Of a stretch of 64,000 bases of DNA, positions 17,433 through 25,865 are shown piece after piece (position 1 is the stretch's first letter; every line of letters starts with the position of its first letter). The stretch is from Azotobacter salinestris (GTDB lineage: Bacteria; Pseudomonadota; Gammaproteobacteria; Pseudomonadales; Pseudomonadaceae), in contig NZ_CP045302.1 in the NCBI RefSeq assembly GCF_009363155.1, positions 2,204,001-2,268,000 on the forward strand, given 5' to 3'. The position numbers and the translations under genes are program-made. The notes beneath the pieces are model-generated. The model did not search any database. It was not told the origin of the DNA and saw only the letters and a program-made list of their open reading frames with translations.

Positions 17433-17797
17433 ATCCGTCGCGACAGCGTGGCCTCACGCTGCTGGAGGTGCTGGTGGCGCTCTCCATCTTCGCCCTGGCC
17501 GCCGGCGCCCTGCTCAAGATCGTCGGCGAGCACGGACGCCATGCCGGGCAGCTCGAGCTCCGCTATTTCGCCCAGTTGGCGGCCCAGAACCACCTGGCGA
17601 ATCTGCATCTGCAGCCGGCCTGGCCGGCCACCGGCAAGCGCACCCGGAAGGTCGAGCTGGCGGGCTACAGGTTCACCCTCACCGAACAGGTGGAGGGAAC
17701 CGACAATCCCGATATCCGTCGGGTGACGACCCGGACGACGGGCGATGACGGCCGGCTGCTGAGCGAACTGCAAGCCTTCATGGGAGCGACGCCGTGA
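17429..17797 (+). CDS. gspI: Minor pseudopilin GspI
   Basis: A 122-residue pseudopilin starting with GTG that overlaps the gspH stop by 4 bases. Leader NPSRQRG then LTLLEVLVALSIFALAAGAL; the residue after the cleavage Gly is Leu, not Phe, and Glu+5 is kept. The small beta domain (NHLANLHLQPAWPATG, YRFTLTEQVEGTDNPDIRRV) is typical of GspI, which forms the tip complex with GspJ and GspK. Confidence 0.9.
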   Translation: MNPSRQRGLTLLEVLVALSIFALAAGALLKIVGEHGRHAGQLELRYFAQLAAQNHLANLHLQPAWPATGKRTRKVELAGYRFTLTEQVEGTDNPDIRRVTTRTTGDDGRLLSELQAFMGATP

Positions 17798-18420
17798 AGG
17801 GCAGCGGCGGCTTCACCCTGCTCGAAGTGCTGGTGGCGATGGCCCTGCTGGCACTGCTCGGGCTCGCCGCGGCGCTGACGCTCAACAGCGGTCTGCGCAG
17901 CCAGCAGGTGGTGGGCGAAAGCATCGAGTCGCTGCAGCGCCTGCAACTGGCCCAGCAGCTGCTGCGCCGGGATCTGGAACAGTTGGTCGTCCGCCAGGGA
18001 CGGAACGAGCGGGGCGACGTTCGGGCCCAGGTGCTGGTGGCTCCTGCCGACGGCGATCCGCAAGGGGTGCTCCTGGATTTCTACAAGACCGGCCGGCGCA
18101 TCCTGTCCCGCTCGTCGCCGGGGTCCGGCCTCGAGCGCGTGCGCTATCGCCTGCGCGACGGGCGTCTGATTCGCGAAAGCTCGCCCCTGATCGACACCCC
18201 GGTGGGAACGAAATGGCACAGCGCCACGCTGCTGGAAGCGGTGGCGGACGTCGACCTGCGCTTCTTCTACAACCATACCTGGGTCGACCAATGGCCGCCG
18301 CTGCATGGCGCAGCCGGCCAGGGTTCGGCCGCAATGCTCCCCCAGGCGCTGGAGTTGACCATCGAAACCGACCGTTATGGAGCGGTGGCGCAGATCGTGC
18401 TGCTGCCGAGCGTCCCATGA
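17794..18420 (+). CDS. gspJ: Minor pseudopilin GspJ
   Basis: A 208-residue tip pseudopilin with GTG start overlapping the gspI stop by 4 bases. Leader KGSGG then FTLLEVLVAMALLALLGLAA. The globular domain has QQLLRRDLEQLVVRQGRNER, GLERVRYRLRDGRLIRESSP and a C-terminal LELTIETDRYGAVAQIVLLP, all usual for GspJ. Translational coupling with both neighbours is evident. Confidence 0.9.
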   Translation: MKGSGGFTLLEVLVAMALLALLGLAAALTLNSGLRSQQVVGESIESLQRLQLAQQLLRRDLEQLVVRQGRNERGDVRAQVLVAPADGDPQGVLLDFYKTGRRILSRSSPGSGLERVRYRLRDGRLIRESSPLIDTPVGTKWHSATLLEAVADVDLRFFYNHTWVDQWPPLHGAAGQGSAAMLPQALELTIETDRYGAVAQIVLLPSVP

Positions 18421-19466
18421 AGGGCTCGGCACTGGCGGCCAGGCAGCATGGCCGTGGCATGGCGCTGATGGTCGTATTGCTGGTGGTGGCCCTGATCTCC
18501 CTCATCGCAACCCACCTGGGATCGCTGGTCCAGCTCAACATCCGGCAGGCGGCCAACCGCGAGCAATATCAGCAGGCCTACTGGTTCGCCCTGGGTGGCG
18601 AGAAAGTCGCGCGCAAACTGCTGGAATCGGCCCTCAAGACCGACAAGCGCACCCACCCGCAGCAGGCCTGGGCCGACCCGCGGCTCAGCTATCCCATCGA
18701 CGGCGGCGTCATCAGGATCCGCATCCAGGACCAGAACGCCTGCTTCAATCTCAATGCCCTGAGCACCTTGAACACGCCTCAGGACGCCTCCCAGACCAAG
18801 GAGCCGCTGCTCTTGCGCCAGTTCGCCCGCCTGCTGGAAGAGCTGGGGGCCGACGAGTCCCAGACGGCGCAACTGGTCGAGCCGCTGCGCGACTGGCTTG
18901 ACAACGACACCCTGCCGACCGGAGTCAAGGGTGCCGAAGACCTGTTCTACACCGGCCTGGAGCCGGCCTATCTGCCGGCGAACGGCCCCTTGGCGGATCC
19001 GACGGAGCTTTATCTCATCGGCGGCTTCCGGCAACTGGCCGCCAAGGCTCGGAACGACGAACAGAGTTTTCTGCACAGGCTTCGCCCTTATCTGTGCGCC
19101 CTGCCCGACACCAAGCTGCAGGTCAACGTGAATAGCCTCGGCCCGGAGCAGGCGCCGCTCCTCTCGGCCCTGTTCGAGGGACAGGTCCCCCACCGTCTGC
19201 TGACGCAATGGTTGAGCGAACGACCCGCGGAAGGCTTCGGCAATGTCGACGAGTTCTGGGCGCTGCTGACCCAGAGCGGCGACGACACGCTCTCCAGCGA
19301 CGTCGACGCGGCCGTCAAGACGCAGCTCAAGGTCTCCTCCGAATTCTTTCTGGCCCGGATCGAGGTCGACTACCACGACGCGAATCTGGTGCTGCTATCG
19401 CGCATCCAGATGCGCAACGGCACCTCCGCCGTGTACCAACGCCATTATGGAGCGCTCGATGAATGA
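18417..19466 (+). CDS. gspK: Minor pseudopilin GspK
   Basis: GspK caps the pseudopilus tip. The start ATG overlaps the gspJ stop (ATGA). Leader ends RQHGRG before MALMVVLLVVALISLIATHL; as in other GspK proteins the +5 Glu is absent. The large alpha domain has FNLNALSTLNTPQ, LLEELGADESQTAQLVEPLR and DWLDNDTLPTGVKGAEDLFY. The last includes the D-W-x-D-x-D-x-x-P block that binds calcium in GspK. 349 residues is slightly longer than average. Confidence 0.9.
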   Translation: MKGSALAARQHGRGMALMVVLLVVALISLIATHLGSLVQLNIRQAANREQYQQAYWFALGGEKVARKLLESALKTDKRTHPQQAWADPRLSYPIDGGVIRIRIQDQNACFNLNALSTLNTPQDASQTKEPLLLRQFARLLEELGADESQTAQLVEPLRDWLDNDTLPTGVKGAEDLFYTGLEPAYLPANGPLADPTELYLIGGFRQLAAKARNDEQSFLHRLRPYLCALPDTKLQVNVNSLGPEQAPLLSALFEGQVPHRLLTQWLSERPAEGFGNVDEFWALLTQSGDDTLSSDVDAAVKTQLKVSSEFFLARIEVDYHDANLVLLSRIQMRNGTSAVYQRHYGALDE

Positions 19467-20616
19467 GTTTCTGCTGGTGAGTCTCGGGCCGCGGCCCGAG
19501 GCGCCCGTCGAGTGGCTGGTCTGGAACCCGGACGAGGCCCGCTGCGTCGACGCCGGACGGCTCGCCCATGCCGACGAGCTTCCCCAGCTGGCGCAACTGG
19601 CCCGTACCCACTCTTGTTATGCACTGCTGCCCCAGGAGCAGGTGCTGGTGAGCGAAGTCCGGCTGCCCAACGCCAGCCGCGCCGCCCGGCGGACGATACC
19701 CTACCAGCTCGAAGAACAACTCTGCGACGACCCGGCCCTGCTGCATTTCGCGGTGGGCAGCCCGCGCGCGGACCACCGCTACCCGGTGGCGATCGTCGCG
19801 CGCACGCTGATCGCGTCCTGGCGCGACCGCTTGCGCGCGGCGTCGATCCCGGCCAGGGCGCTGTTCGCCGATGCCCAGAGCCTGCGCGGCGACCCGGAGC
19901 GGCTGATGGCGACGCCCCTGGGCGAACGCCTGCTGATCAACGGCGCCGGCCTGGCCGGCCTGGCGTTCGCCAGCGAGGAACTGGCGAGCTGGCGACCGCT
20001 CCTGGAGCGGCACGGCGTCCTGGAAAGGCTGCCCGCCGCGCCGGACGCCCCGCCACTGGCGGCGCTGGCCGCGCGCCTGTCGCCCGAGCAGGCCATCGAC
20101 CTGCTGCAGGGCGAGTACCGGCTGCAGGATGCACCCGAAACACGGCTGCGCAGCCTGAGGATTCCCGCGGCGCTGGGCCTGCTGACGCTGATCCTGGGCT
20201 TCGCCGCCCTGGGCCTCGAAAACCATCGCCTGGCCCGCCAGAAGGAAGCGCTCGACAAGCAGGTCGTCGAGCTGTTCCGCGAGGCCTTTCCGGAAGTGCG
20301 GAGAATCGTCGACCCGCGGGCCCAACTGGAACAGAAGCTCGACGAACTGCGTCAACGCCGGCAGGGCTCGCGCTTTCTGCGCCTGCTGGAGAGGAGCGCC
20401 CCGGCCTTCCGCCAGCATGGCGCCGTCAGGGTGACCGGCATGCGCTACGCGGAAGACGAGCGGCGCCTGGAGCTGGAACTGCAGGCGGCCGAGCAGTCCG
20501 CCTTCGAACGCTTCGCCGCCGCGCTGGAGCAGAACGGGCTGCGGGCCCGGCTCGGCCAGGTGCAGAAGCGCCAGCAGGACACCACCGCCCAGATGGCCGT
20601 AGAAGGAGTCGACTAG
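19459..20616 (+). CDS. gspL: Type II secretion protein GspL
   Basis: A bitopic inner-membrane protein that holds GspE at the membrane. The start ATG at 19459 overlaps the gspK stop by 8 bases. The N-terminal 225 residues form the actin-like cytoplasmic domain (HSCYALLPQEQVLVSEVRLP, RRTIPYQLEEQLCDDPALLH). One membrane helix (IPAALGLLTLILGFAALGL) follows, then a coiled-coil stretch and a ferredoxin-like periplasmic domain. Length 385 is normal. Confidence 0.9.
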   Translation: MNEFLLVSLGPRPEAPVEWLVWNPDEARCVDAGRLAHADELPQLAQLARTHSCYALLPQEQVLVSEVRLPNASRAARRTIPYQLEEQLCDDPALLHFAVGSPRADHRYPVAIVARTLIASWRDRLRAASIPARALFADAQSLRGDPERLMATPLGERLLINGAGLAGLAFASEELASWRPLLERHGVLERLPAAPDAPPLAALAARLSPEQAIDLLQGEYRLQDAPETRLRSLRIPAALGLLTLILGFAALGLENHRLARQKEALDKQVVELFREAFPEVRRIVDPRAQLEQKLDELRQRRQGSRFLRLLERSAPAFRQHGAVRVTGMRYAEDERRLELELQAAEQSAFERFAAALEQNGLRARLGQVQKRQQDTTAQMAVEGVD

Positions 20617-21087
20617 ATGATCAAAGCCTGGATACAGGAGCTGAGCGACCGGGAAAGACTGCTTCTCGCGGGAGGCGTGCTGCTGGCTCTCGCCACCCTA
20701 CTCTACCTGCTCGCCTGGCGCCCCATGGCGGCGGAGCAGGCACGCCTGCGGGAGCAGGTGGAGCGCAAGCAGGCCCTGGTCGCCTGGATGAGTGCCGCGA
20801 GCGAAGAGGCGAAACGTCTGCAGCCGTCCGGCACGCTGTCGGCGCCGAGCGACAAGCCCCTCGAACAACTACTGGCGGATCAGGCCTCGCGCCTGCAGCT
20901 CAAGGTGGCACAGGTCACCTCCGGCAGCGCGGGCGAAGTCACGCTCGCCCTCGACAGCGCCGACTTCAACCGGCTGCTGCAACTGCTGGAGCAGTCGAGC
21001 CGGGACGGCATCCGCCTGCTCAGGGCCGACCTGCGCAGCGCCGCCGCGCCCGGCCGGGTGGGCGCGCAGCTGACGTTTTCGAAGTAG
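20617..21087 (+). CDS. gspM: Type II secretion protein GspM
   Basis: A short bitopic partner of GspL, directly following its stop. It has an N-terminal membrane helix (LLLAGGVLLALATLLYLLAW), a coiled-coil region (EQARLREQVERKQALVAWM) and a small periplasmic domain (VTLALDSADFNRLLQLLEQS). At 156 residues it fits GspM. It is the last gene of the cluster; no gspN or prepilin peptidase gspO follows, so PilD from elsewhere must process the pseudopilins. Confidence 0.9.
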   Translation: MIKAWIQELSDRERLLLAGGVLLALATLLYLLAWRPMAAEQARLREQVERKQALVAWMSAASEEAKRLQPSGTLSAPSDKPLEQLLADQASRLQLKVAQVTSGSAGEVTLALDSADFNRLLQLLEQSSRDGIRLLRADLRSAAAPGRVGAQLTFSK

Positions 21088-21106
21088 CGCCCCGACCGCC
21101 TGCCCC

Positions 21107-22408
21107 TCAGCCCAACGCCTTCTCGAACACCTTCGACTGGCGCTGGTAGTTGTACAGCGAGGCGCGCGCCGCTGGCAGGCGCTCGACGCCGCTGGGCTGG
21201 AAGCCGCGCTCGCGGAACCAGTGGGCGGTGCGGGTGGTGAGCACGAACAGGGTCTTGAGGCCGAGCGCGCGGGCGCGCGCCTCGATGCGCTCAAGCAGCT
21301 CATCGCCGCGCCCGCCGTGGCGATACTCCGGGTTCACCGCCAGGCAGGCCAGCTCGCCGGCATCCGAGTCGGCAATCGGATAGAGCGCGGCGCAGGCGAT
21401 GATCAGCCCGTCGCGCTCGACGATGCTGAACTGGCCGATCTCGCGCTCCAGCACCTCGCGCGAGCGGCGCACCAGGATGCCCTGCTCCTCCAGCGGGCGG
21501 ATCAGCTCGAGCAGCCCGCCGACGTCCTCGATGGTCGCCTCGCGCAGCTTCTCGAACTGCTCCTGGGTGACCAGGGTGCCGCCGCCCTCGCGGGTGAACA
21601 GTTCGGTGAGCAGCGCGCCGTCCTCGGCATGGCTGACCATGTGGCTGCGCGGCACGCCGGCGCGGCAGGCCTGGGCGGCGGCGTCGAGCAGCTCGCCCTG
21701 GTAGTCGCCGCCCAGGCGCGCCAGGTGCGCCGGCACCTGCTGCGGACGCAGCTCGCGGATCAAGGCGCCGTGCTCGTCGAGCAGACCCGGCTCGGCGCCG
21801 AACAGCAGCAGCTTGTCGGCCTTCAGGTCGATGGCCGCACGGGTCGCCACGTCCTCGCAGGCGAGGTTGAAGATCTCCCCGGTGGGCGAATAGCCCAAAG
21901 GCGAAAGCAGCACGATGGCGCGCTCGTCGAGCTGGCGGCCGATGCCCTTGCGGTCGATGCGCCGCACTTCGCCGGTGTGCAGGTAGTCGACGCCGTCGAC
22001 CACGCCGATCGGCCGGGCGGTGACGAAGTTGCCGCCGACCACCCGCAGCCGGGCGCCCTGCATCGGCGAGGCGGCCATGTCCATCGACAGGCGCGCCTCG
22101 ATGGCCATGCGCAGGCTGCCGACCGCATCGATCACGCACTCCAGGGTCGGCCCGTCGGTGATCCGCAGACCGCGGTGGTAGCGCGGCGTCAGCCCGCGGG
22201 CGGCGAGGCGCGCCTCGATCTGCGGGCGCGAGCCGTGCACCAGCACCAGGCGCACGCCGAGGCTGTGCAGCAGCACCAGGTCGTGGACGATGTTGCCGAA
22301 GTTGGGATGCTCGACGCCCTCGCCCGGCAGCATGACCACGAAGGTGCGGTCGCGGTGGGCATTAATGTAGGGCGAGGCGTGGCGGAGCCAGTTGACGTAG
22401 TCGCGCAT
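21107..22408 (-). CDS. argA: N-acetylglutamate synthase ArgA
   Basis: Catalyses the first step of arginine synthesis, acetylating glutamate with acetyl-CoA in the cytoplasm. The 433-residue protein has an amino-acid-kinase-like domain (residues 1-290: VVMLPGEGVEHPNFGNIVHD, VRLVLVHGSRPQIEARLAAR), which binds feedback arginine in this family. A C-terminal GNAT domain follows, with CLAVNPEYRHGGRGDELLER as the acetyl-CoA loop. It is convergent with gspM (19 bp gap), marking the return to core genome, and lies downstream of argE on the same strand. Confidence 0.95.
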   Translation of the reverse strand: MRDYVNWLRHASPYINAHRDRTFVVMLPGEGVEHPNFGNIVHDLVLLHSLGVRLVLVHGSRPQIEARLAARGLTPRYHRGLRITDGPTLECVIDAVGSLRMAIEARLSMDMAASPMQGARLRVVGGNFVTARPIGVVDGVDYLHTGEVRRIDRKGIGRQLDERAIVLLSPLGYSPTGEIFNLACEDVATRAAIDLKADKLLLFGAEPGLLDEHGALIRELRPQQVPAHLARLGGDYQGELLDAAAQACRAGVPRSHMVSHAEDGALLTELFTREGGGTLVTQEQFEKLREATIEDVGGLLELIRPLEEQGILVRRSREVLEREIGQFSIVERDGLIIACAALYPIADSDAGELACLAVNPEYRHGGRGDELLERIEARARALGLKTLFVLTTRTAHWFRERGFQPSGVERLPAARASLYNYQRQSKVFEKALG

Positions 22409-22478
22409 GAAAAACCTGTCGATGGAAAACTCGTATCTGCGGTCGTGTGTGGGAGCGGGGCAATAATGCCCAATCAGC

Positions 22479-22506
22479 AGGGTGGATGGCCGGAGCCATC
22501 CACCCT
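22479..22506. repeat. Palindromic interspersed repeat between argE and argA
   Basis: AGGGTGGATGGC (22479-22490) pairs with GCCATCCACCCT (22495-22506) around CGGA. A related GTAGGGTGGA palindrome lies at 48677-48709, so this is a repeat family. Just left, 22460-22478 repeats almost exactly the sequence of the end of argE (codons for LIGHYC). Confidence 0.7.
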
Positions 22507-22520
22507 ACGAACTGCGCCGC

Positions 22521-23669
22521 TCAGGCGGGATTCAGACAATAATGCCCGATCAGCCGGCGCAGCAGCTGCACGGTCGGCTCGATCCGCGCCAGCTCCAGAT
22601 ACTCGTCCGGCTGGTGGGCGCAGGCGATGTCGCCGGGGCCGAGAACGATGGTCTCGCAGCCGAGCTGCTGCAGGTAGGGCGCCTCGGTGCCGAAGGCCAC
22701 CGCCTCGGCCCGGTGCCCGGTGAGGCGTTCGGCGAGCAGCACCAGTTCGCTGTCCGCCGCCTGCTCGAACGGCGGCAGACCGGGGAACAGCGGGCTGTAG
22801 TCGATGCGCACGCCGCGCCGCTCGGCCAGCGGCCGCAGCTTGCCGCGGATCGCCGCGCGCAGCTGCTCCGGCTCCATCCCCGGCAGCGGGCGCAGGTCGA
22901 ACTCCAGGGCGCACTGACCGCAGATGCGGTTGGGGTTGTCGCCGCCGTGGATGCAGCCGAGGTTCAGGGTCGGCTGCGGCACGTTGAACAGCGGATTGCG
23001 GAATTCGCGCTGCCACTGGCCGCGCAGCTCGAGCAGCGCGCCGATGGCCTCGTGCATGGCCTCCAGGGCGCTGTTGCCGAGGCTGGGGTCGGAGGAATGG
23101 CCGCTGCTGCCCTGGATGTCGATGCGCTCCATCATCACCCCCTTGTGCAGGCGGATGGGCTTGAGGCCGGTCGGTTCGCCGATCACCGCGGCGCGGCCGA
23201 GCGGCCGCCCGGCGGCGGCCAGGGCGCGGGCGCCGGACATCGAGCTTTCCTCGTCGCAGGTGGCGAGGACCAGCAGTGGCTGGCGGAACGGCTGGTCGAG
23301 CAGCGGCCTGACCGCCTCGATGATCAGCGGGAAGAAGCCCTTCATGTCGCAGCTGCCGAGGCCGTACCAGCGGCCGTCGGCCTCGCGCAGACTCAGCGGA
23401 TCGCTCTGCCACAGCGCGGCGTCGAAGGGCACGGTGTCGCTGTGCCCGGCCAGCACCAGGCCGCCGGGACCGCTGCCATGGGTGGCCAGCAGGTTGGCCT
23501 TGCCGGGGACGATGTCCTGGATCTCGCAGGCGAAGCCGAGATCGCCGAGCCAGGCGGCCAGGCGCTCGATCAGCGGGCGGTTGGGCAGGTCCAGGGAGGC
23601 CTGGGTGCAGCTCACCGACGGCAGGGCGATCAGCTCGGCGAACTGCTGCTTGAGACTGGGAAGGGGCAT
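22521..23669 (-). CDS. argE: Acetylornithine deacetylase ArgE
   Basis: Removes acetate from N-acetylornithine in arginine synthesis. The protein is a metallopeptidase-fold M20 enzyme of 382 residues. Metal and catalytic motifs are visible: VLAGHSDTVP (His and the catalytic Asp), YGLGSCDMKGFF (bridging Asp), ATCDEESSMSG (general-base Glu pair), and GPGDIACAHQPDEYL near the end (metal His). The start at 23669 gives MPLPSLKQQFAELIALPSVS, the usual N-terminus; the open frame extends 50 codons upstream without protein-like sequence. It is followed on the same strand by argA. Confidence 0.95.
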   Translation of the reverse strand: MPLPSLKQQFAELIALPSVSCTQASLDLPNRPLIERLAAWLGDLGFACEIQDIVPGKANLLATHGSGPGGLVLAGHSDTVPFDAALWQSDPLSLREADGRWYGLGSCDMKGFFPLIIEAVRPLLDQPFRQPLLVLATCDEESSMSGARALAAAGRPLGRAAVIGEPTGLKPIRLHKGVMMERIDIQGSSGHSSDPSLGNSALEAMHEAIGALLELRGQWQREFRNPLFNVPQPTLNLGCIHGGDNPNRICGQCALEFDLRPLPGMEPEQLRAAIRGKLRPLAERRGVRIDYSPLFPGLPPFEQAADSELVLLAERLTGHRAEAVAFGTEAPYLQQLGCETIVLGPGDIACAHQPDEYLELARIEPTVQLLRRLIGHYCLNPA

Positions 23670-23766
23670 GGCCGGCACTCGGAAAAGGGTGCCTTGCATG
23701 ATAGGTCGCAACCGGGGACGCGGGAAACCGCCGCGGCCGCCCACCGGGACGGCCGCGCGGGCAGGG

Positions 23767-25032
23767 TCAGCCGAAGACGGTCCGGAGAATGCCGAAGAAC
23801 AGGATGGCGAGGATCGCACCGGCCGGCAGGGTGACGATCCAGGACACGAAGATCGAACCGATCACGCCGAGGTTCAGCGCACCGATGCCGCGGGCGATGC
23901 CGATGCCCAGCACGGCGCCGACCAGGGTGTGGGTGGTGGACACCGGCAGGCCGATGGCCGAGGCGCCGACCACGGTGGAGGCCGTGGCCAGTTCGGCGGC
24001 GAAGCCGCGGCTGGGGGTCAGCTCGGTGATTTCCTTGCCGATGGTGGCGATCACCTTGTAGCCGTAGGTGGCCAGACCGATGACGATGCCGACGGCGCCG
24101 AGCAGCAGCACCCAGCCCGGCACCGCCGCCTTGGCGCCGACCGCCGCGGCTCCCTGGGACTCGATCACGCCGACGATGGCCGCCAGCGGGCCGACCGCGT
24201 TGGCCACGTCGTTGGCGCCGTGGGCGAAGGCCATGGAGCAGGCGGTGAACACCATCAGCACGGCGAACACCTTCTCCACGCTGGCATAGTGGAAGGTCTT
24301 GTCCGCCTCGGCATCCACCTGGATGCGGCTGAGGATCGTCATGCCCAGCAGCATCACCAGCACGCCGATGCCGAGCGCCAGGAGGACGCCCTGATTGCCG
24401 GAGAGATGCAGACCGACGTGCTTGAGGCCCTTGGTCACGGTCATCAGCGCGACCATGAAGCCGGTGAGGAACATGTAGAAGGGCACGAAGCGCTTGGCGT
24501 TGCGAAACGGCGCATCGGTGTCGATGATCAGTTTCTGCACGCTCATGAACAGGCCGAAGGCGACCAGCCCCGAGAGGAACGGGGTGACGACCCAGCTGGC
24601 GACGATCGGGCCGATGGCGCTCCAGTGCACTGCATCCATCGACACACCGACCGCAGCGAAACCGATCACCGCACCGACGATCGAGTGGGTGGTGGACACC
24701 GGCCAACCTTTGGCGGTGGCGATCAGCAGCCAGGTACCGGCGGCCAGCAGCGCCGACATCATGCCCAGCACCATCAGGTCGGGGGTGATGATCGTAGCGT
24801 CGACGATGCCGTTCTTGATGGTTTCGGTCACCTCGCCGCCAGCGAGGTAGGCGCCACAGAATTCGAAGACCATGGCGATGAGAATCGCCTGCTTGATGGT
24901 CAGCGCGCGCGAGCCGACCGAGGTGCCCATGGCGTTGGCCACGTCGTTGGCGCCGACGCCCCAGGCCATGAAGAAACCGAACGTGCAGGCGAGTATCAGC
25001 AGGACGGAACCATAGTCCGCAATAAGAGACAT
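23767..25032 (-). CDS. pitA: Low-affinity inorganic phosphate transporter, Pit family
   Basis: The 421-residue inner-membrane symporter has the two inverted Pit/PHO-4 signatures GANDVANAMGTSVGSRALTI (about 29-48) and GANDVANAVGPLAA, each followed later by PVSTTH. About ten membrane helices are apparent. It is preceded 41 bp upstream by the DUF47 gene on the same strand, the standard pairing for Pit transporters. The start at 25032 gives MSLIADYGSVLLILACTFGF. Confidence 0.93.
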   Translation of the reverse strand: MSLIADYGSVLLILACTFGFFMAWGVGANDVANAMGTSVGSRALTIKQAILIAMVFEFCGAYLAGGEVTETIKNGIVDATIITPDLMVLGMMSALLAAGTWLLIATAKGWPVSTTHSIVGAVIGFAAVGVSMDAVHWSAIGPIVASWVVTPFLSGLVAFGLFMSVQKLIIDTDAPFRNAKRFVPFYMFLTGFMVALMTVTKGLKHVGLHLSGNQGVLLALGIGVLVMLLGMTILSRIQVDAEADKTFHYASVEKVFAVLMVFTACSMAFAHGANDVANAVGPLAAIVGVIESQGAAAVGAKAAVPGWVLLLGAVGIVIGLATYGYKVIATIGKEITELTPSRGFAAELATASTVVGASAIGLPVSTTHTLVGAVLGIGIARGIGALNLGVIGSIFVSWIVTLPAGAILAILFFGILRTVFG

Positions 25033-25073
25033 GAGATTGATTACCTTTGAAACCCAGAAAGAACCTTGGCGCC

Positions 25074-25751
25074 TCAGCGTGCCAACAGCTGCTCCAGCCG
25101 GCCGCCGACGCGCTCGGCCCGGTCGGCGACCTCGCCGACCCACTCGATGACGGTGTAGAGGAACATCACGTCGACCGGCGGCAGCTGGCTCTCCAGCTTG
25201 AACAGCGCGCGGCGCACCTCGATCTGCAGGCGGTCGGTATCCTCCTCGATGCCCTCCAGCTCCTCGACCATGGTCACCACCTGGCTCGCCTCACGCCCGG
25301 CGAAGCCGGCCTCGAGCAGTTCGTCCAGCTCGTTCATCGCCTTCAGTGCCTGGGCGCTGGCATCCACGCAGCGCTGCACGTAGGTCAGCATCAAGGGCTG
25401 CAGGGTGGCCGGAATGACCATCTGACGGCCGAGCATGAGCCCGGCGATGTCCTTGGCACGGTTGGCGACTTTGTCCTGTACACTCAGCAGCTCGAGCAGG
25501 TCCGAACGCGGCACCGGCAGGAACAGGCTCTTGGGCAGGTGGATGCGCACGCTCTTCTTGAGCTGGTCGGCTTCCTTTTCCAGACGCACCATCTCCTGCT
25601 GTTCCCGCTCCACCCGGGCCCAGTCCTGGGCCATCACCGCCTCGAACAGCGGAACCAGGTGCGATGCGCACTCGTGCGCCTTGGCGATGTGCTGCTGCAT
25701 CGGGCCGATGGGCGAGCGCCCGAACAGGCTGATGAAGGGATTGGTTGGCAT
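25074..25751 (-). CDS. DUF47 (PhoU-like) partner of the Pit transporter
   Basis: A 225-residue all-helical cytoplasmic protein of the TIGR00153/DUF47 family, starting MPTNPFISLFGRSPIGPMQQ. Motifs include EKEADQLKKSVRIHLPKSLF and RSDLLELLSVQDKVANRAKD, the E/D-rich metal-binding helices shared with PhoU. It probably tunes phosphate import by the downstream transporter and sits first in the two-gene operon. Divergent from the CYTH-CHAD gene. Confidence 0.9.
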   Translation of the reverse strand: MPTNPFISLFGRSPIGPMQQHIAKAHECASHLVPLFEAVMAQDWARVEREQQEMVRLEKEADQLKKSVRIHLPKSLFLPVPRSDLLELLSVQDKVANRAKDIAGLMLGRQMVIPATLQPLMLTYVQRCVDASAQALKAMNELDELLEAGFAGREASQVVTMVEELEGIEEDTDRLQIEVRRALFKLESQLPPVDVMFLYTVIEWVGEVADRAERVGGRLEQLLAR

Positions 25752-25865
25752 AGGGTCGACCCCGTCCTCGAAAAAGGCGGCAAGTATACGGAGCGTCCCG
25801 GACAGCCGCCAGAAAATGTCATATTCCCGAAACACCCCAATGATAGGCGCCTGAAGCCACCAACC

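Noticed and set aside
21221..22723. Long plus-strand open frame opposite argA and argE
   Set aside because: High-GC antisense shadow. The sense strand encodes recognisable ArgA and ArgE with all motifs.
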